Shown one piece after another: positions 43,810-52,519 of a stretch of 64,000 nucleotides of DNA. How positions within the stretch are numbered: the stretch's first letter is position 1; the number at the start of each line of letters is the position of its first letter. The stretch spans positions 62,001 to 126,000 of the forward strand of contig CAJTGB010000010.1 of the NCBI GenBank assembly GCA_910575835.1, in the 5' to 3' direction. A model generated the notes under the pieces. That model was not told where the DNA came from. It did not search any database and saw nothing but the letters and a program-made list of their open reading frames with translations. A program made the translations under genes and the position numbers. This DNA is from Lachnospiraceae bacterium (GTDB taxonomy: Bacteria > Bacillota > Clostridia > Lachnospirales > Lachnospiraceae).

Positions 43810-44745
43810 TTAAAACAGATTCCCAACCGGCAGATCAATCTCCATCATGATCCCTTCCCGCATCCTTCTCACCGCTATGAATCCTCCGTGAAGGTTCACG
43901 ATCTCCCTTGCCAGATACAGACCGATCCCGAACCCTTCCTGGTCCGTGACGCGTTTTCCCCGATAGAAACGCTGAAAAAGAGCGTTCTCTTCTCCCGGTT
44001 CAATACCGATTCCAAAATCTCTTACCTGGATTTTCAGAAACATCTCATTGACTGACACCGTCACTTCCACTCTGCCGTCCGGCAAAGAATACTTCACCGC
44101 ATTGTCAAGAAGATTATAGACCGCCTCGCCAAGCCAGTTCGGGTCGTGCAGGCAGGCCGCTGCGCCTGGCAGCGTTACCTCGAAGGCGATCCCCTTCTCC
44201 TCCGCCTGGCTGTGTATCTGTCCAAGCGCATTCCGAACGGTCCTTAATATGTCCGCGTCTTCCTTCCTGATCTGTATGATATGATGCTCAAGCCTTGACA
44301 TCTTAATGAAGTTCTCCGCAAGGAAATGCAGCTTCTTAGCGCTTCTCTTCATCGCATCCGCATATTCTGCCGCCGTCTCCTCTGACAGCTCTTCTTCTGT
44401 CAGCCCGTCTAACATAAGTCCAAGATACGTCTCTACATTCGCAAGCGGCGTCCGCATCTGATGGGCGATTTCCGAGATCAGCCTCTTGATCTCGTCCCGG
44501 CTTCTCTCTGCCTCATCTGTTCTGCCCTGCATCGATTCCTGCACCCGCACCAGCCGATTCTCGATCTTCGCATACAACGTCTCTTCTCCTGATGATGACG
44601 CCTCGATCCTCTGCCCGTTTAAGATCTTCTCCGTCAGCCCGGCAATCTCTTCTAATTCCCGTTCCCGGCATCTTCTCTGCCGGACATATACGGCAGACGC
44701 ACCTGCCACTAATCCCGCCAGAGCCGCCACAGCTTCCATATACAT
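43810..44745 (-). CDS. Sensor histidine kinase with one membrane segment, module 2
   Basis: A 311-residue kinase with only a short N-terminal helix (AVAALAGLVAGASAVYV) and no outer sensor domain. H-box EIAHQMRTPLANVETYLG, N-box NLLDNAVKYS, G-boxes VRDFGIGIEPGE and GFGIGLYLAREI are all present. Kinases without an outer domain usually sense through the membrane or through the partner transporter, as in Bce-type systems; that is inference. It begins 4 bases after the RR stop and ends 75 bases before the ATPase start. Confidence 0.92.
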   Translation of the reverse strand: MYMEAVAALAGLVAGASAVYVRQRRCRERELEEIAGLTEKILNGQRIEASSSGEETLYAKIENRLVRVQESMQGRTDEAERSRDEIKRLISEIAHQMRTPLANVETYLGLMLDGLTEEELSEETAAEYADAMKRSAKKLHFLAENFIKMSRLEHHIIQIRKEDADILRTVRNALGQIHSQAEEKGIAFEVTLPGAAACLHDPNWLGEAVYNLLDNAVKYSLPDGRVEVTVSVNEMFLKIQVRDFGIGIEPGEENALFQRFYRGKRVTDQEGFGIGLYLAREIVNLHGGFIAVRRMREGIMMEIDLPVGNLF

Positions 44746-44749
44746 GCTA

Positions 44750-45409
44750 TTAATCCCCTATCCGGTATCCAAGCCCGAACACATTCTTAATATAGTCCGG
44801 CTGTCTCGCATCCGGTTCAATCTTTTTCCGCAGACGGCCAACCGTGACACTGACCGTATTATCCACCACAAACTGACCGGAAATTCCCCAGATCCGCTCC
44901 AGAATATTTTCTTTCGTGAGCACCTGTCCCTGGTTCCGCATCAGATATTCCAATAACTGATATTCTTTTGCCGTAAGCCTGATCTCCTGCCCCTTCATGA
45001 AAACTTGCTTTTTTGCCGGATACAGACTCAGCTCCCGAAAAGTAAGCGGGCTGGCTTCACCGTTTCGCTTTAATACCGCTTCGATCCGCTTCAACAACAC
45101 CTTCATGGAAAATGGTTTTACCACGTAGTCGTCCGCGCCGATATCGAATGCCGACAGCATATCCCGCTCCTCATCCCTGGCAGTAAGGAAGATCGCCGGA
45201 GTCTTCTGTCTTCCCCGAAGCTCCTGATACAGACTGATCCCGTCCCCGTCAGGAAGACCGATATCCACAAGAAGCAGCTCCTCTCCCTTCCCCAGCATCG
45301 ATAACGCCTCCTTCTTCGTGTGCGCGGTCATAGTCTCATAGCCTGCTTTTTCCAGCGTCAGTTTCAGCGCCTGATTCAGCAATCTGTCATCCTCAATAAT
45401 CCCTATCAT
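44750..45409 (-). CDS. OmpR-family response regulator, module 2
   Basis: From the ATG at 45409 it has 219 residues: receiver domain with phospho-acceptor Asp in LLLVDIGLPDGDG and Lys in YVVKPFSMK, then a winged-helix domain (RLTAKEYQLLEYLMRN, VSVTVGRLRKKI, FGLGYRIG). An AAGGAA site lies 6 bases upstream and the start is one base after the stop of the TfoX-like gene, so translation is coupled to it. A longer frame would run into that gene. Probable target: the TGTTAGA boxes at 43783-43800. Confidence 0.92.
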   Translation of the reverse strand: MIGIIEDDRLLNQALKLTLEKAGYETMTAHTKKEALSMLGKGEELLLVDIGLPDGDGISLYQELRGRQKTPAIFLTARDEERDMLSAFDIGADDYVVKPFSMKVLLKRIEAVLKRNGEASPLTFRELSLYPAKKQVFMKGQEIRLTAKEYQLLEYLMRNQGQVLTKENILERIWGISGQFVVDNTVSVTVGRLRKKIEPDARQPDYIKNVFGLGYRIGD

Positions 45410-45410
45410 C

Positions 45411-45668
45411 TTATTTCCTTTTTGGCTTCGGCAGCTCCTTATACATCCCATTCAACACCTTTGTCATAAGCTCTGTATTCTCTACATCTTCAACTGCCAC
45501 CATCAACGTTCTGGAACCTTCATAAGGATAAGCCCTCTTAGCATCAGGCATCAGCCGAAGCACCGTCTCTGTCGGTTTTAACAGCAGACTCATCTTTCTT
45601 GTAGTCACCTTACCGGCTTTTTGCAGATTTTCTACAATATAATCATGAAATTCCTTCGATGTAGCCAT
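45411..45668 (-). CDS. TfoX/Sxy N-terminal-domain protein with internal deletion
   Basis: An 85-residue protein beginning MATSKEFHDYIVENLQKAG and KVTTRKM, the usual start of the TfoX N-terminal domain, and containing LLLKPTETVLRLMPDAKRAYPYEG, the usual second half. In ordinary members some 20 residues (a beta-hairpin of the GEYLLYYDGKLFG kind) lie between TTRKM and the LLLKPT block; here they are missing without loss of frame. The domain may be non-functional or reduced. It is transcribed from the promoter at 45713-45741 and is the first gene before RR and HK of module 2. A competence role is not implied in this context. Confidence 0.72.
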   Translation of the reverse strand: MATSKEFHDYIVENLQKAGKVTTRKMSLLLKPTETVLRLMPDAKRAYPYEGSRTLMVAVEDVENTELMTKVLNGMYKELPKPKRK

Positions 45669-45712
45669 ATATCATACCGCCTTTCAAGAACTGTACTCTT
45701 TTTGTACTATCC

Positions 45713-45741
45713 ATCATAGCAGAAATAAGCTGTCTTATCAA
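45713..45741 (-). promoter_or_regulatory. Promoter of the TfoX-like/RR/HK operon
   Basis: On the minus strand TTGATA (45736-45741) and TATGAT (45713-45718) are 17 bases apart, about 45 bases before the TfoX-like start. Confidence 0.65.
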
Positions 45742-45756
45742 TCAGAACAAAGCATG

Positions 45757-45783
45757 CAAAAGGGGAAGCCCGAAAGCTTCCCC
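45757..45783 (-). terminator. Terminator after the upstream TfoX-like promoter region, belonging to the DUF362 gene
   Basis: On the minus strand GGGGAAGC (45776-45783) and GCTTCCCC (45762-45769) form an 8-bp perfect stem with a 6-base loop, followed by TTTTGC, 18 bases past the DUF362 stop. Confidence 0.75.
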
Positions 45784-45800
45784 GATTCATCCGCCGCTGA

Positions 45801-46922
45801 TCAGATTTCCTTTAACTCATACTGTCTGCTCCCAAGACCGATCTTCTCAGCCTGGTCAAGGGTAGCCTTCCACTCGATATTTGGATTAGAATCCTTAAAA
45901 TGGTCGTGATGACAATGCCATCCCTCTTCGGCCAGATGCTCGCCAAGCTGACTGTTCTCAATCGGCTTAGCGCGCAGGCAGGCGTCTGCACATGCCTGAT
46001 CCAGCGCAACCGGATCGAAGCTTGCGAACATTCCGATATCCGGCAGGATCGCCGCGTCATTCTCTCCGTGGCAGTCACAGTTCGGGCTTATATCCTGCAC
46101 CAGCGAAATGTGAAAACACGGGCGGCCATGACAGACTGCCTGCGCATACTCCGCCATCTTACGGTCGAGCAATTCATTGGCGCTGCTGTTCGGATTATCG
46201 ATCGCATCAAAGCTGCATGCGCCGATACAGCGGCCGCAGCCCTTGCACTTATCATAATCGATCACAGCCTTCCTATCCACATATGTAATCGCGTCGCTTC
46301 CGCATTCCTTCGCACAGCGGCCGCAGCCGCGGCAGAGCTCTTCACTTACGGCAGGCTTCCCGTCGGCATGCTGCTTCATCTTGCCGGCGCGGCTGCCGCA
46401 GCCCATTCCGATGTTCTTGATCGCACCGCCGAATCCGGTCGCCTCATGCCCTTTGAAATGGCTTAAGCTGATGAAGATATCCGCATCCATGACTGCTCTT
46501 CCGATCAGGGCAGTCTTACAGTATTCTCCGTTCTCCACCGGAACCTCTACCTCGTCGGTTCCCCTAAGTCCGTCTCCAATAATGATCTGGCATCCCGTAG
46601 TCACCGTGTTGAATCCGTTGAGATTCGCACAGTCCAGATGTTCAAGAGCATTCTTCCTGCTTCCCGGATAAAGGGTGTTGCAGTCTGTCAGGAATGGAAG
46701 ACCTTTCTGCTCCTTGCACAGATCAGCCACAACCTTCGCGTAATTCGGCCTTAAGAATGCCATGTTGCCGAGTTCTCCGAAATGCATCTTGATCGCTACG
46801 AACTTCCCTTCCATATCGATATCCTTGATACCTGCCGCGATACACAGCTTTCTCAGCTTTTCAAGCCGGCTCGTCCCTACCGGGCATCTGAAATCAGTAA
46901 AATATACCGTTGATTTCTCCAT
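45801..46922 (-). CDS. DUF362 protein with two 4Fe-4S ferredoxin clusters
   Basis: A 373-residue protein, probably an iron-sulfur oxidoreductase of unknown substrate. The N-terminal and C-terminal parts form DUF362 (PNYAKVV, LSHFKGHEATGFGGAIKNIGMG). Between them are two ferredoxin motifs, CRGCGRCAKECGSDAI (about residue 195) and CKGCGRCIGACSFDAI (about 225), each with C-x2-C-x2-C-x3-C, giving two 4Fe-4S clusters. The ATG has CAGGAGG 6 bases upstream. It lies alone between ABC modules 2 and 3, with its own terminator (45757-45783). Similar proteins are common in Clostridia without a known role. Confidence 0.9.
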   Translation of the reverse strand: MEKSTVYFTDFRCPVGTSRLEKLRKLCIAAGIKDIDMEGKFVAIKMHFGELGNMAFLRPNYAKVVADLCKEQKGLPFLTDCNTLYPGSRKNALEHLDCANLNGFNTVTTGCQIIIGDGLRGTDEVEVPVENGEYCKTALIGRAVMDADIFISLSHFKGHEATGFGGAIKNIGMGCGSRAGKMKQHADGKPAVSEELCRGCGRCAKECGSDAITYVDRKAVIDYDKCKGCGRCIGACSFDAIDNPNSSANELLDRKMAEYAQAVCHGRPCFHISLVQDISPNCDCHGENDAAILPDIGMFASFDPVALDQACADACLRAKPIENSQLGEHLAEEGWHCHHDHFKDSNPNIEWKATLDQAEKIGLGSRQYELKEI

Positions 46923-47026
46923 TATTCCCTCCTGATTTTCATAAATATATTATGTTGTTTCCTCTATGAAATCATATTATCAGCTTGAAGTCAAGACATT
47001 CTTAAAATCGCTGTTTTCCCCGCTGT

Positions 47027-49681
47027 TTACCGTGTAATCTCGCTGATGATATTTTCCCTTACCAGTTTCCTTGCGGGAAACATGACCGCCGCAACCGCTA
47101 TCACCATATTCAGGATCATGATGCCGAATAAGACCCGATTGGGAACCCCTGTCTGAACATGTAAAAACTGCAGTATATGTGCCATATAGTAATCCATCAC
47201 CCTTCGGAGAATCCAATTGTAAATGTAATAGATCACCGCATCCGCAAGCAGTCCGTATAAGATACCGGTCTGTAAGATCATCTTGTAAAAACCAATGTCC
47301 GTAATACCCATAGCCCTGATGATCCCATACTCTCTCCTCCTCGCAAGAATCGTATGGTTCATGCTGTTCACGATATGGAATAAACTAATGACCAGCAGAA
47401 TGACTGCGATACCGGAAAAAAATATCTGCTGCTGTCTTAAATAGTTCTTCTGTGTCCTGATCGCAGCACTGTAATCCACCAATACCGCCTTGGGAACATC
47501 ACGGATGATCTGCAATATCTGGCCGCTCACCTTCCCGGCTTCTGCATCTTCTGCCGGCGAGGCATTGATAAAGCTATAATCGGTGATTCCAAAATTCTCC
47601 TCCATCTGCTCATTCGTCATGATCAGGCCCGGCATCACGCTGTCCTTATAGAATCCCTCCTGCAGAAATCCCTGCTCCCGCGCCAGCGGACGGCTTACAA
47701 TAGCTGCAATCTCAAATTCTTTCTCTATATAGTTCTCTTCACCGCTTTGGAACTTCAGCAGCTCATCCGCATAACCGTCCATTTTAGGTACGCGCAGACT
47801 GATCGTATCTCCAGGCTTCTTGCCGTAAAAATAATAATTCCCCTGTCCGTCCATGTTGGCAACCGCAATGATCTTATTGCCCTCCTTAAGCGCCGCCGGG
47901 TCAATATCCCCCTCCAGGATGAATTCATTAAGCTGTTCGATCAATCCGTCTTCATAACCATATACATCATATTTGATCCTATACGTGCCGTCCTCCTGCC
48001 GCAGGCAGATCCCCCCGTACCGCCGGACAAAATAATGATCCGCATTCTGATAATCAAAAAAGGAATCCCACTCTTCTAACGACTCGACACGAGTCACTTC
48101 CCCGAAAGTAAATTTCGTCGGATAGACATTCTTTGTTTCCGGCATATTTTTGATCTTATCCCCTGCCGCTTGCGGGATCGTATCTTTAAGCGAATTGGAT
48201 TTTAGGGAAATGCGGTATTCGCTGCCAAGACCGTCGTCTGATTTTAACGAAAGCTCTGCATGGACCTTCAGATTCTCTACCATATAAACCGTACATAAGA
48301 AGATGCTGCCGCCCATCGATAAGGATAACAGAATCCCGATCACTTTCCTTTTGTTCGCAAACATGAATTTTCGGACAACCACTCCCGCCATATTCACATG
48401 ATGCAGGGCATATATTTTTCTCTTTGCCGTAAATGAAGTGTCTCCGCCCATAACCTCTTTTAAGGTCTGCTTCCCAAGCGAACGGACAACAAGAAACGCG
48501 ACAGCAGCCAACGCGGCCAGCAGGAATACAAAACCGAATATCATAGCGTCCCACGCCAGATAGAATTGCAGGGTATTCGTTCCTTCTGCCAGCGTTTGGT
48601 CCGCAGCCGACAAGCCGTTTCCCGTTACTCCTGCGCCCTTCCCGCCGAATACCCCGCCGAAGCTGCGGTATACCAGGCTTAAGAAGCCATTTCCCAATAA
48701 ACACCCCAGCGGATATCCAACGATAAACAGCATCCAAAGTTCCAGAAGCAATGTTATGCCGATCTGCTTCCCGCTGATTCCTAAGGTCTGCAAGATCCCG
48801 TACTCGGACGTTCTCTTTGCCACAGAGATATTGAAGACACTGTACACGGCGAATATGCTGAACAGGCATAGAAGGACCAGCATTCCGTTATAAGCCAGAT
48901 TGTAGTCGCTCTGTAACTTCAGGACAATGTAGGTGAAGTTGCCTTCTTCATCGGTCAGGCCAAACTTCACGATATCATAGATACTGCCCGGCTCCTCGCC
49001 TGCAAGATACTTTGTCACTTCATCATTTCCCTCAACCGCGTCAGAAGATATCCGGTGCTTCCTTAGGAAAGAGTCCAACTGTCTGTACAGCTTCTCCTCT
49101 TCATCGAACCCGAGATATAGAAACGTCTGACTTATCCGTCCCGCAAAAGAATCGCTTACGAAGACCTCCATCTCGCCCGCACTTGCCGCCCATTCGCTTT
49201 TTAACACTCCTGTCACAATGTAATCCCGCGCTCCGATATGAACAGAGTCCCCAAGATTACCGGAAAATCCAAGGTTGCTTAATACGAATCCGTCCGCCGC
49301 GATCTCATCCTCTCTTCTGGGATACGTCCCCTCTAAGAGATCTCTGTGCGCCATCCGGCGGTAGGTCTCATCGGTACGGATAAAATAAATCAAAAATTCC
49401 TCTTCAGCCACATCCCGGATCTCCATCTTCCCGCACCGCTTCAGATGATATCCTTCACCCTTTTCCCCGCTTTGGATCTTCTGAAACTGCTCCTTATCGG
49501 TCTCTGCACAGTAATGCCAGTCTCCGTATATGGTCTTACTGTTGAGAAGGTCGCTCTTCTGACTGCTGTAGATAAGCGAACTGATTCCGGCAAGCAGCGA
49601 CGCTGTCAATAGGATGCCCGCGAAGATCGCCGCAGTCTGGCTCTTATAATACCGCATATATTTCCATGCCAGCTTTAACAT
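47027..49681 (-). CDS. FtsX-type ABC transporter permease, module 3
   Basis: An 884-residue permease with an N-terminal helix (about 15-37), an outer domain, a first FtsX region (about 265-430, NISVAKRTSEYGILQTLGIS), a second outer domain of about 250 residues, and a C-terminal FtsX region (about 760-880, NSMNHTILARRREYGIIRAMG) ending in the basic VRENIISEITR expected of a complete protein. Its start overlaps the ATPase stop by 7 bases, with a GGCGGTG site inside the ATPase gene. Best seen as the transport half of a peptide- or lipid-handling ABC system controlled by the adjoining RR/HK. Confidence 0.88.
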   Translation of the reverse strand: MLKLAWKYMRYYKSQTAAIFAGILLTASLLAGISSLIYSSQKSDLLNSKTIYGDWHYCAETDKEQFQKIQSGEKGEGYHLKRCGKMEIRDVAEEEFLIYFIRTDETYRRMAHRDLLEGTYPRREDEIAADGFVLSNLGFSGNLGDSVHIGARDYIVTGVLKSEWAASAGEMEVFVSDSFAGRISQTFLYLGFDEEEKLYRQLDSFLRKHRISSDAVEGNDEVTKYLAGEEPGSIYDIVKFGLTDEEGNFTYIVLKLQSDYNLAYNGMLVLLCLFSIFAVYSVFNISVAKRTSEYGILQTLGISGKQIGITLLLELWMLFIVGYPLGCLLGNGFLSLVYRSFGGVFGGKGAGVTGNGLSAADQTLAEGTNTLQFYLAWDAMIFGFVFLLAALAAVAFLVVRSLGKQTLKEVMGGDTSFTAKRKIYALHHVNMAGVVVRKFMFANKRKVIGILLSLSMGGSIFLCTVYMVENLKVHAELSLKSDDGLGSEYRISLKSNSLKDTIPQAAGDKIKNMPETKNVYPTKFTFGEVTRVESLEEWDSFFDYQNADHYFVRRYGGICLRQEDGTYRIKYDVYGYEDGLIEQLNEFILEGDIDPAALKEGNKIIAVANMDGQGNYYFYGKKPGDTISLRVPKMDGYADELLKFQSGEENYIEKEFEIAAIVSRPLAREQGFLQEGFYKDSVMPGLIMTNEQMEENFGITDYSFINASPAEDAEAGKVSGQILQIIRDVPKAVLVDYSAAIRTQKNYLRQQQIFFSGIAVILLVISLFHIVNSMNHTILARRREYGIIRAMGITDIGFYKMILQTGILYGLLADAVIYYIYNWILRRVMDYYMAHILQFLHVQTGVPNRVLFGIMILNMVIAVAAVMFPARKLVRENIISEITR

Positions 49682-50385
49682 GCGTCATCACCGCCTTTTG
49701 CCGGGAATCTTCTCTTCCCCGTGACGATACGCCCGTCCTCAATGCGGATCACCCTGTCGCAAGTCTGCGCGATCGCTTCATTGTGGGTCACCATAAGAAT
49801 CGTCTGCTTATACTTTCTGCTGCTTGCCTTCAGCAATCCCATCACCTCAATGGTTGTGGCCGAATCAAGATTGCCCGTCGGTTCGTCGCAAAGCAACATA
49901 TGAGGCTTGTTCACAAGCGCCCTTGCGATCGCTACCCGCTGCTGCTGCCCTCCTGACAACTCATTGGGATATTTCCCGCGCTTCTCCCAGATACCAAGCT
50001 CCCGCAGCAATTCCTCGATATATTCCCGGTTGATATGCTTCCCCCTGTCAAATGTCACCGGAAGCGCCACGTTATCATATACGTTCAGCACCGGCATCAG
50101 ACTGTAATTCTGAAACACAAAACCGATATTCCTTCTGCGGAATATGGTAAGCTCCTTCCTCGAAAGTGAACCGATCTCTCTGTTTTTAACGAAGATCTCC
50201 CCTTTCGTCGGATTGTCTAGGCCGCCGATCAGATTGAGCAGCGTAGACTTGCCTGAACCGGACGTTCCTACAATGGCAGCAAATTCACCTTCCTCCACCT
50301 GAAGGCTGATATCCTTCAGCGCATTTACCTGATTCTCCCTTTCTCCGTATATTTTTTCAACATTCTGCAGCTCTAATATACTCAT
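49675..50385 (-). CDS. ABC transporter ATP-binding protein, module 3
   Basis: A 236-residue LolD/MacB/BceA-type ATPase: Walker A GTSGSGKST, signature ELSGGQQQR, Walker B MLLCDEPTGNLD, and switch MVTHN. AAGGAG lies 10 bases before the ATG. Its promoter region (50421-50453) contains repeat sequences in place of a -35 box. It overlaps the permease gene and follows HK after 77 bases. Confidence 0.94.
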   Translation of the reverse strand: MSILELQNVEKIYGERENQVNALKDISLQVEEGEFAAIVGTSGSGKSTLLNLIGGLDNPTKGEIFVKNREIGSLSRKELTIFRRRNIGFVFQNYSLMPVLNVYDNVALPVTFDRGKHINREYIEELLRELGIWEKRGKYPNELSGGQQQRVAIARALVNKPHMLLCDEPTGNLDSATTIEVMGLLKASSRKYKQTILMVTHNEAIAQTCDRVIRIEDGRIVTGKRRFPAKGGDDAC

Positions 50386-50420
50386 CCGTTATCACTCCTT
50401 TTCTGATACGTTTGTCTATC

Positions 50421-50453
50421 AGTATAACTGCCGTATCTTGCAATTTCTTTACA
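50421..50453 (-). promoter_or_regulatory. Putative response-regulator box and -10, ABC module 3
   Basis: On the minus strand TGTAAAG (50447-50453) and TGCAAGA (50436-50442) are 11 bases apart (four of seven identical), and TATACT (50421-50426) follows 9 bases after the second. No -35 hexamer is present at the right distance. The repeat is weaker than in modules 1 and 2 but the spacing is the same. Confidence 0.45.
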
Positions 50454-50462
50454 AACGGATGG

Positions 50463-51368
50463 TCAGTTCTTACAGTTTTGTAAGAACACAGAAAAGCAGC
50501 TCCCTTCCCCATACTCAGAATCTACCGTCATGTATCCCTTCTCCTTTTCCAAGATCAGATTGGCCAGATAGAGACCAATGCCGGAACCTTCCGCATCTTG
50601 TACTTCCGGGCTTCTGTAAAACCGTTTAAATATATCCGTCAGCTCTTCCCGGCGGATTCCTCTCCCGTTATCTGCGATCATAACTTCTGTATATAATTCA
50701 TAGGAACGGACACGGATGGAAACCGCACCGCCTTTTGCCGTATATTTGACCGCATTTTCCAACAGATTGACAAATACTTCCGCCGTCCACTTCCGGTTGT
50801 GATACAGCTTCATATCCTCAAACGGTTCCAGGATAAAATCGATCTTCTTGCTCTCCATCTTTTCATAGACCGTATCAACCGCATCCAGGATCGTCTGCCT
50901 GATCTGCGTATCTCTGACTTCAAAACCGTCAATATTCTGTTCCAGTTTTACCATCTTAGACAGAGATTCCACGATCCAGTTCAACCTCTCCACCTGTCTG
51001 TGCATCTTACCGGCGAATTCTTCCCTCTGCCCTGGTTCGATCTTTCCTCTTCCCAATATATCCGCATAAAGCGAAAGATTGGCAAGGGGCGTTTTCAGCT
51101 GGTGGGACATATCGGACACCAGGCTTTTTACCTGTTCTTTTTCCTTCTCGGCGCTCTTGGCGTGATTGTCAAGCACCCTTTGTATCTGGCTGATCTTACT
51201 GACAAGGGCGGAATATTCCCCCTCCTTTACATCAGAGTCATAGACCGTCTCCCTGCTTAATACACTGTCCAGCAGACGGTCGATCATACGGTAGGTCTTT
51301 CTCTTTTGGCAGATGCAGCAGCCCGCCGACAGGCACAAAAGTACCGCCAAAATTTTCGTGATCCACAT
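50463..51368 (-). CDS. Sensor histidine kinase with one membrane segment, module 3
   Basis: From the ATG at 51368 (AAGGA 8-9 bases upstream) it has 301 residues: a short N-terminal helix (ITKILAVLLCLSAGCCI), no outer domain, H-box DMSHQLKTPLANLSLY, N-box NLLENAVKYT, and G-boxes IADNGRGIRREE and GSGIGLYLANLI. The frame stays open 31 codons further upstream, but that would overlap the response regulator by 65 bases and place a basic stretch before the helix. Like the kinase of module 2, it probably senses through its transporter or the membrane. It follows its RR after 28 bases. Confidence 0.9.
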   Translation of the reverse strand: MWITKILAVLLCLSAGCCICQKRKTYRMIDRLLDSVLSRETVYDSDVKEGEYSALVSKISQIQRVLDNHAKSAEKEKEQVKSLVSDMSHQLKTPLANLSLYADILGRGKIEPGQREEFAGKMHRQVERLNWIVESLSKMVKLEQNIDGFEVRDTQIRQTILDAVDTVYEKMESKKIDFILEPFEDMKLYHNRKWTAEVFVNLLENAVKYTAKGGAVSIRVRSYELYTEVMIADNGRGIRREELTDIFKRFYRSPEVQDAEGSGIGLYLANLILEKEKGYMTVDSEYGEGSCFSVFLQNCKN

Positions 51369-51396
51369 GCTTCTATTCCTTATCCTATTCTTTATC

Positions 51397-52071
51397 CTAT
51401 TCTTTCCAGATATATCCGATCCCGTGTACGGTTTTGATCCGTACCGGACTTGACGCATCATCTTCTATCTTGGTCCGAAGCCTGCTGATATTGACCGACA
51501 CCGTATTGTTATCCACGTATTTGCCGTCGCTGTCCCAGATCTTGTCTAAGATCTGTTCCTTAGAAAGAATATGGTTCTTATTCTCGATCAGATACAGAAG
51601 CAGGCGGTATTCTAATTTGCTGAGCTTAACTTCCTCTCCGTGCCTGTATACTTTGCACATATCCTGATCGATAGTGACAGAACCGGAGACGATCTTCATC
51701 GTCTCTGATTTGTCTTGAAGGATCCGCTTCATTCTCGCCTTCAGCACGCCGAGAGAAAACGGCTTCGATACATAGTCATTGACTCCCAGCTCCAACGCCT
51801 TAATCTCATCCATCTCCGTATCGCGGGCAGTCAGCATGATCATCGGTATATTGCTGTAGCTGCGAACCTCTCTGCATAATTCAAAGCCTGTTCCGTCCGG
51901 CAGATTGCAGTCAAGAAGCACGATATCATAACAGCCCTTCGCGATCTCTCTTGCTCCTTCCCTTTTCGTCCCGGCTTCCGCGACGTCATATCCGTCACCG
52001 GAAAAAGAGAAGGATAGCCCTTCTCTTAAGTCGCTGTCATCTTCTATTATCAGTATTTTACATTTATCCAT
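51397..52071 (-). CDS. OmpR-family response regulator, module 3
   Basis: A 224-residue regulator with phospho-acceptor Asp in IVLLDCNLPDGTG, Lys in YVSKPFSLG and a winged-helix C-terminal domain (KLSKLEYRLLLYLIEN, VNISRLRTKIED, HGIGYIWKE). AAGGA precedes the ATG. It lies 14 bases downstream of a broken small gene (52086-52384) and may share that gene's promoter (52417-52445). Probable target: the repeats at 50436-50453 ahead of its own ABC genes. Confidence 0.93.
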   Translation of the reverse strand: MDKCKILIIEDDSDLREGLSFSFSGDGYDVAEAGTKREGAREIAKGCYDIVLLDCNLPDGTGFELCREVRSYSNIPMIMLTARDTEMDEIKALELGVNDYVSKPFSLGVLKARMKRILQDKSETMKIVSGSVTIDQDMCKVYRHGEEVKLSKLEYRLLLYLIENKNHILSKEQILDKIWDSDGKYVDNNTVSVNISRLRTKIEDDASSPVRIKTVHGIGYIWKE

Positions 52072-52085
52072 TCCTCAATTCCTTC

Positions 52086-52384
52086 TTAACCGCAGCCGTT
52101 CATATTTTTACGGCACTGTGAAACAGCTTCTAAAAGTTCACAGTCTCCGTTCTTCTCTAATAACATCTGAAAAACCCCCATCCATTCTCTGCACTGATAA
52201 TGGATAGAATGCTTTTCATCGTACTCTCGAAATGTCTTAATACATTGTTTTCAACATTGAACTTCTGGCATAATCGTCAATATCTGGATTCTTCACGGAC
52301 TCTTTCAGCAATTCCATATCTCCGTAATATGTATTATAAAGAATCCGTGATATCTTCGATCGCTTTTTGTACTAAATCCTTCAT
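52086..52384 (-). pseudogene. Small gene broken by two single-base frameshifts (about 98 aa when restored)
   Basis: Read on the minus strand from the ATG at 52384 (AAGGAG 7 bases upstream), the frame gives MKDLVQKAIEDITDSL then stops. Moving one base restores a second block (NTYYGDMELLKESVKNPDID to TMY), and another one-base shift restores a third block (KTFREYDEKHSIHYQCREW to KNMNGCG, TAA at 52086). Removing two bases gives 297 bases, exactly 98 residues plus a stop, so the two shifts are probably mutations or sequencing errors. The restored protein is helical and charged with a Cys/Asn end; no family is recognised. It has its own promoter and precedes RR/HK/ABC module 3. Confidence 0.7.
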
Positions 52385-52416
52385 TCATCTTCTCCTTCTA
52401 TAATTTTCTTAGACCT

Positions 52417-52445
52417 ATCATAACAGAGACAGCGCAGTATATCAA
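52417..52445 (-). promoter_or_regulatory. Promoter of the broken small gene and probably RR/HK module 3
   Basis: On the minus strand TTGATA (52440-52445) and TATGAT (52417-52422) are 17 bases apart, 33 bases before the start. It closely resembles the promoter at 45713-45741, which serves the other RR/HK pair. Confidence 0.6.
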
Positions 52446-52519
52446 TTTGATTTTGCCCTATATGTATAAGTAAAAAGGCGGCAGGGAGAAATCTCTTCCG
52501 TAAATTTTTTAAAAAGGTC

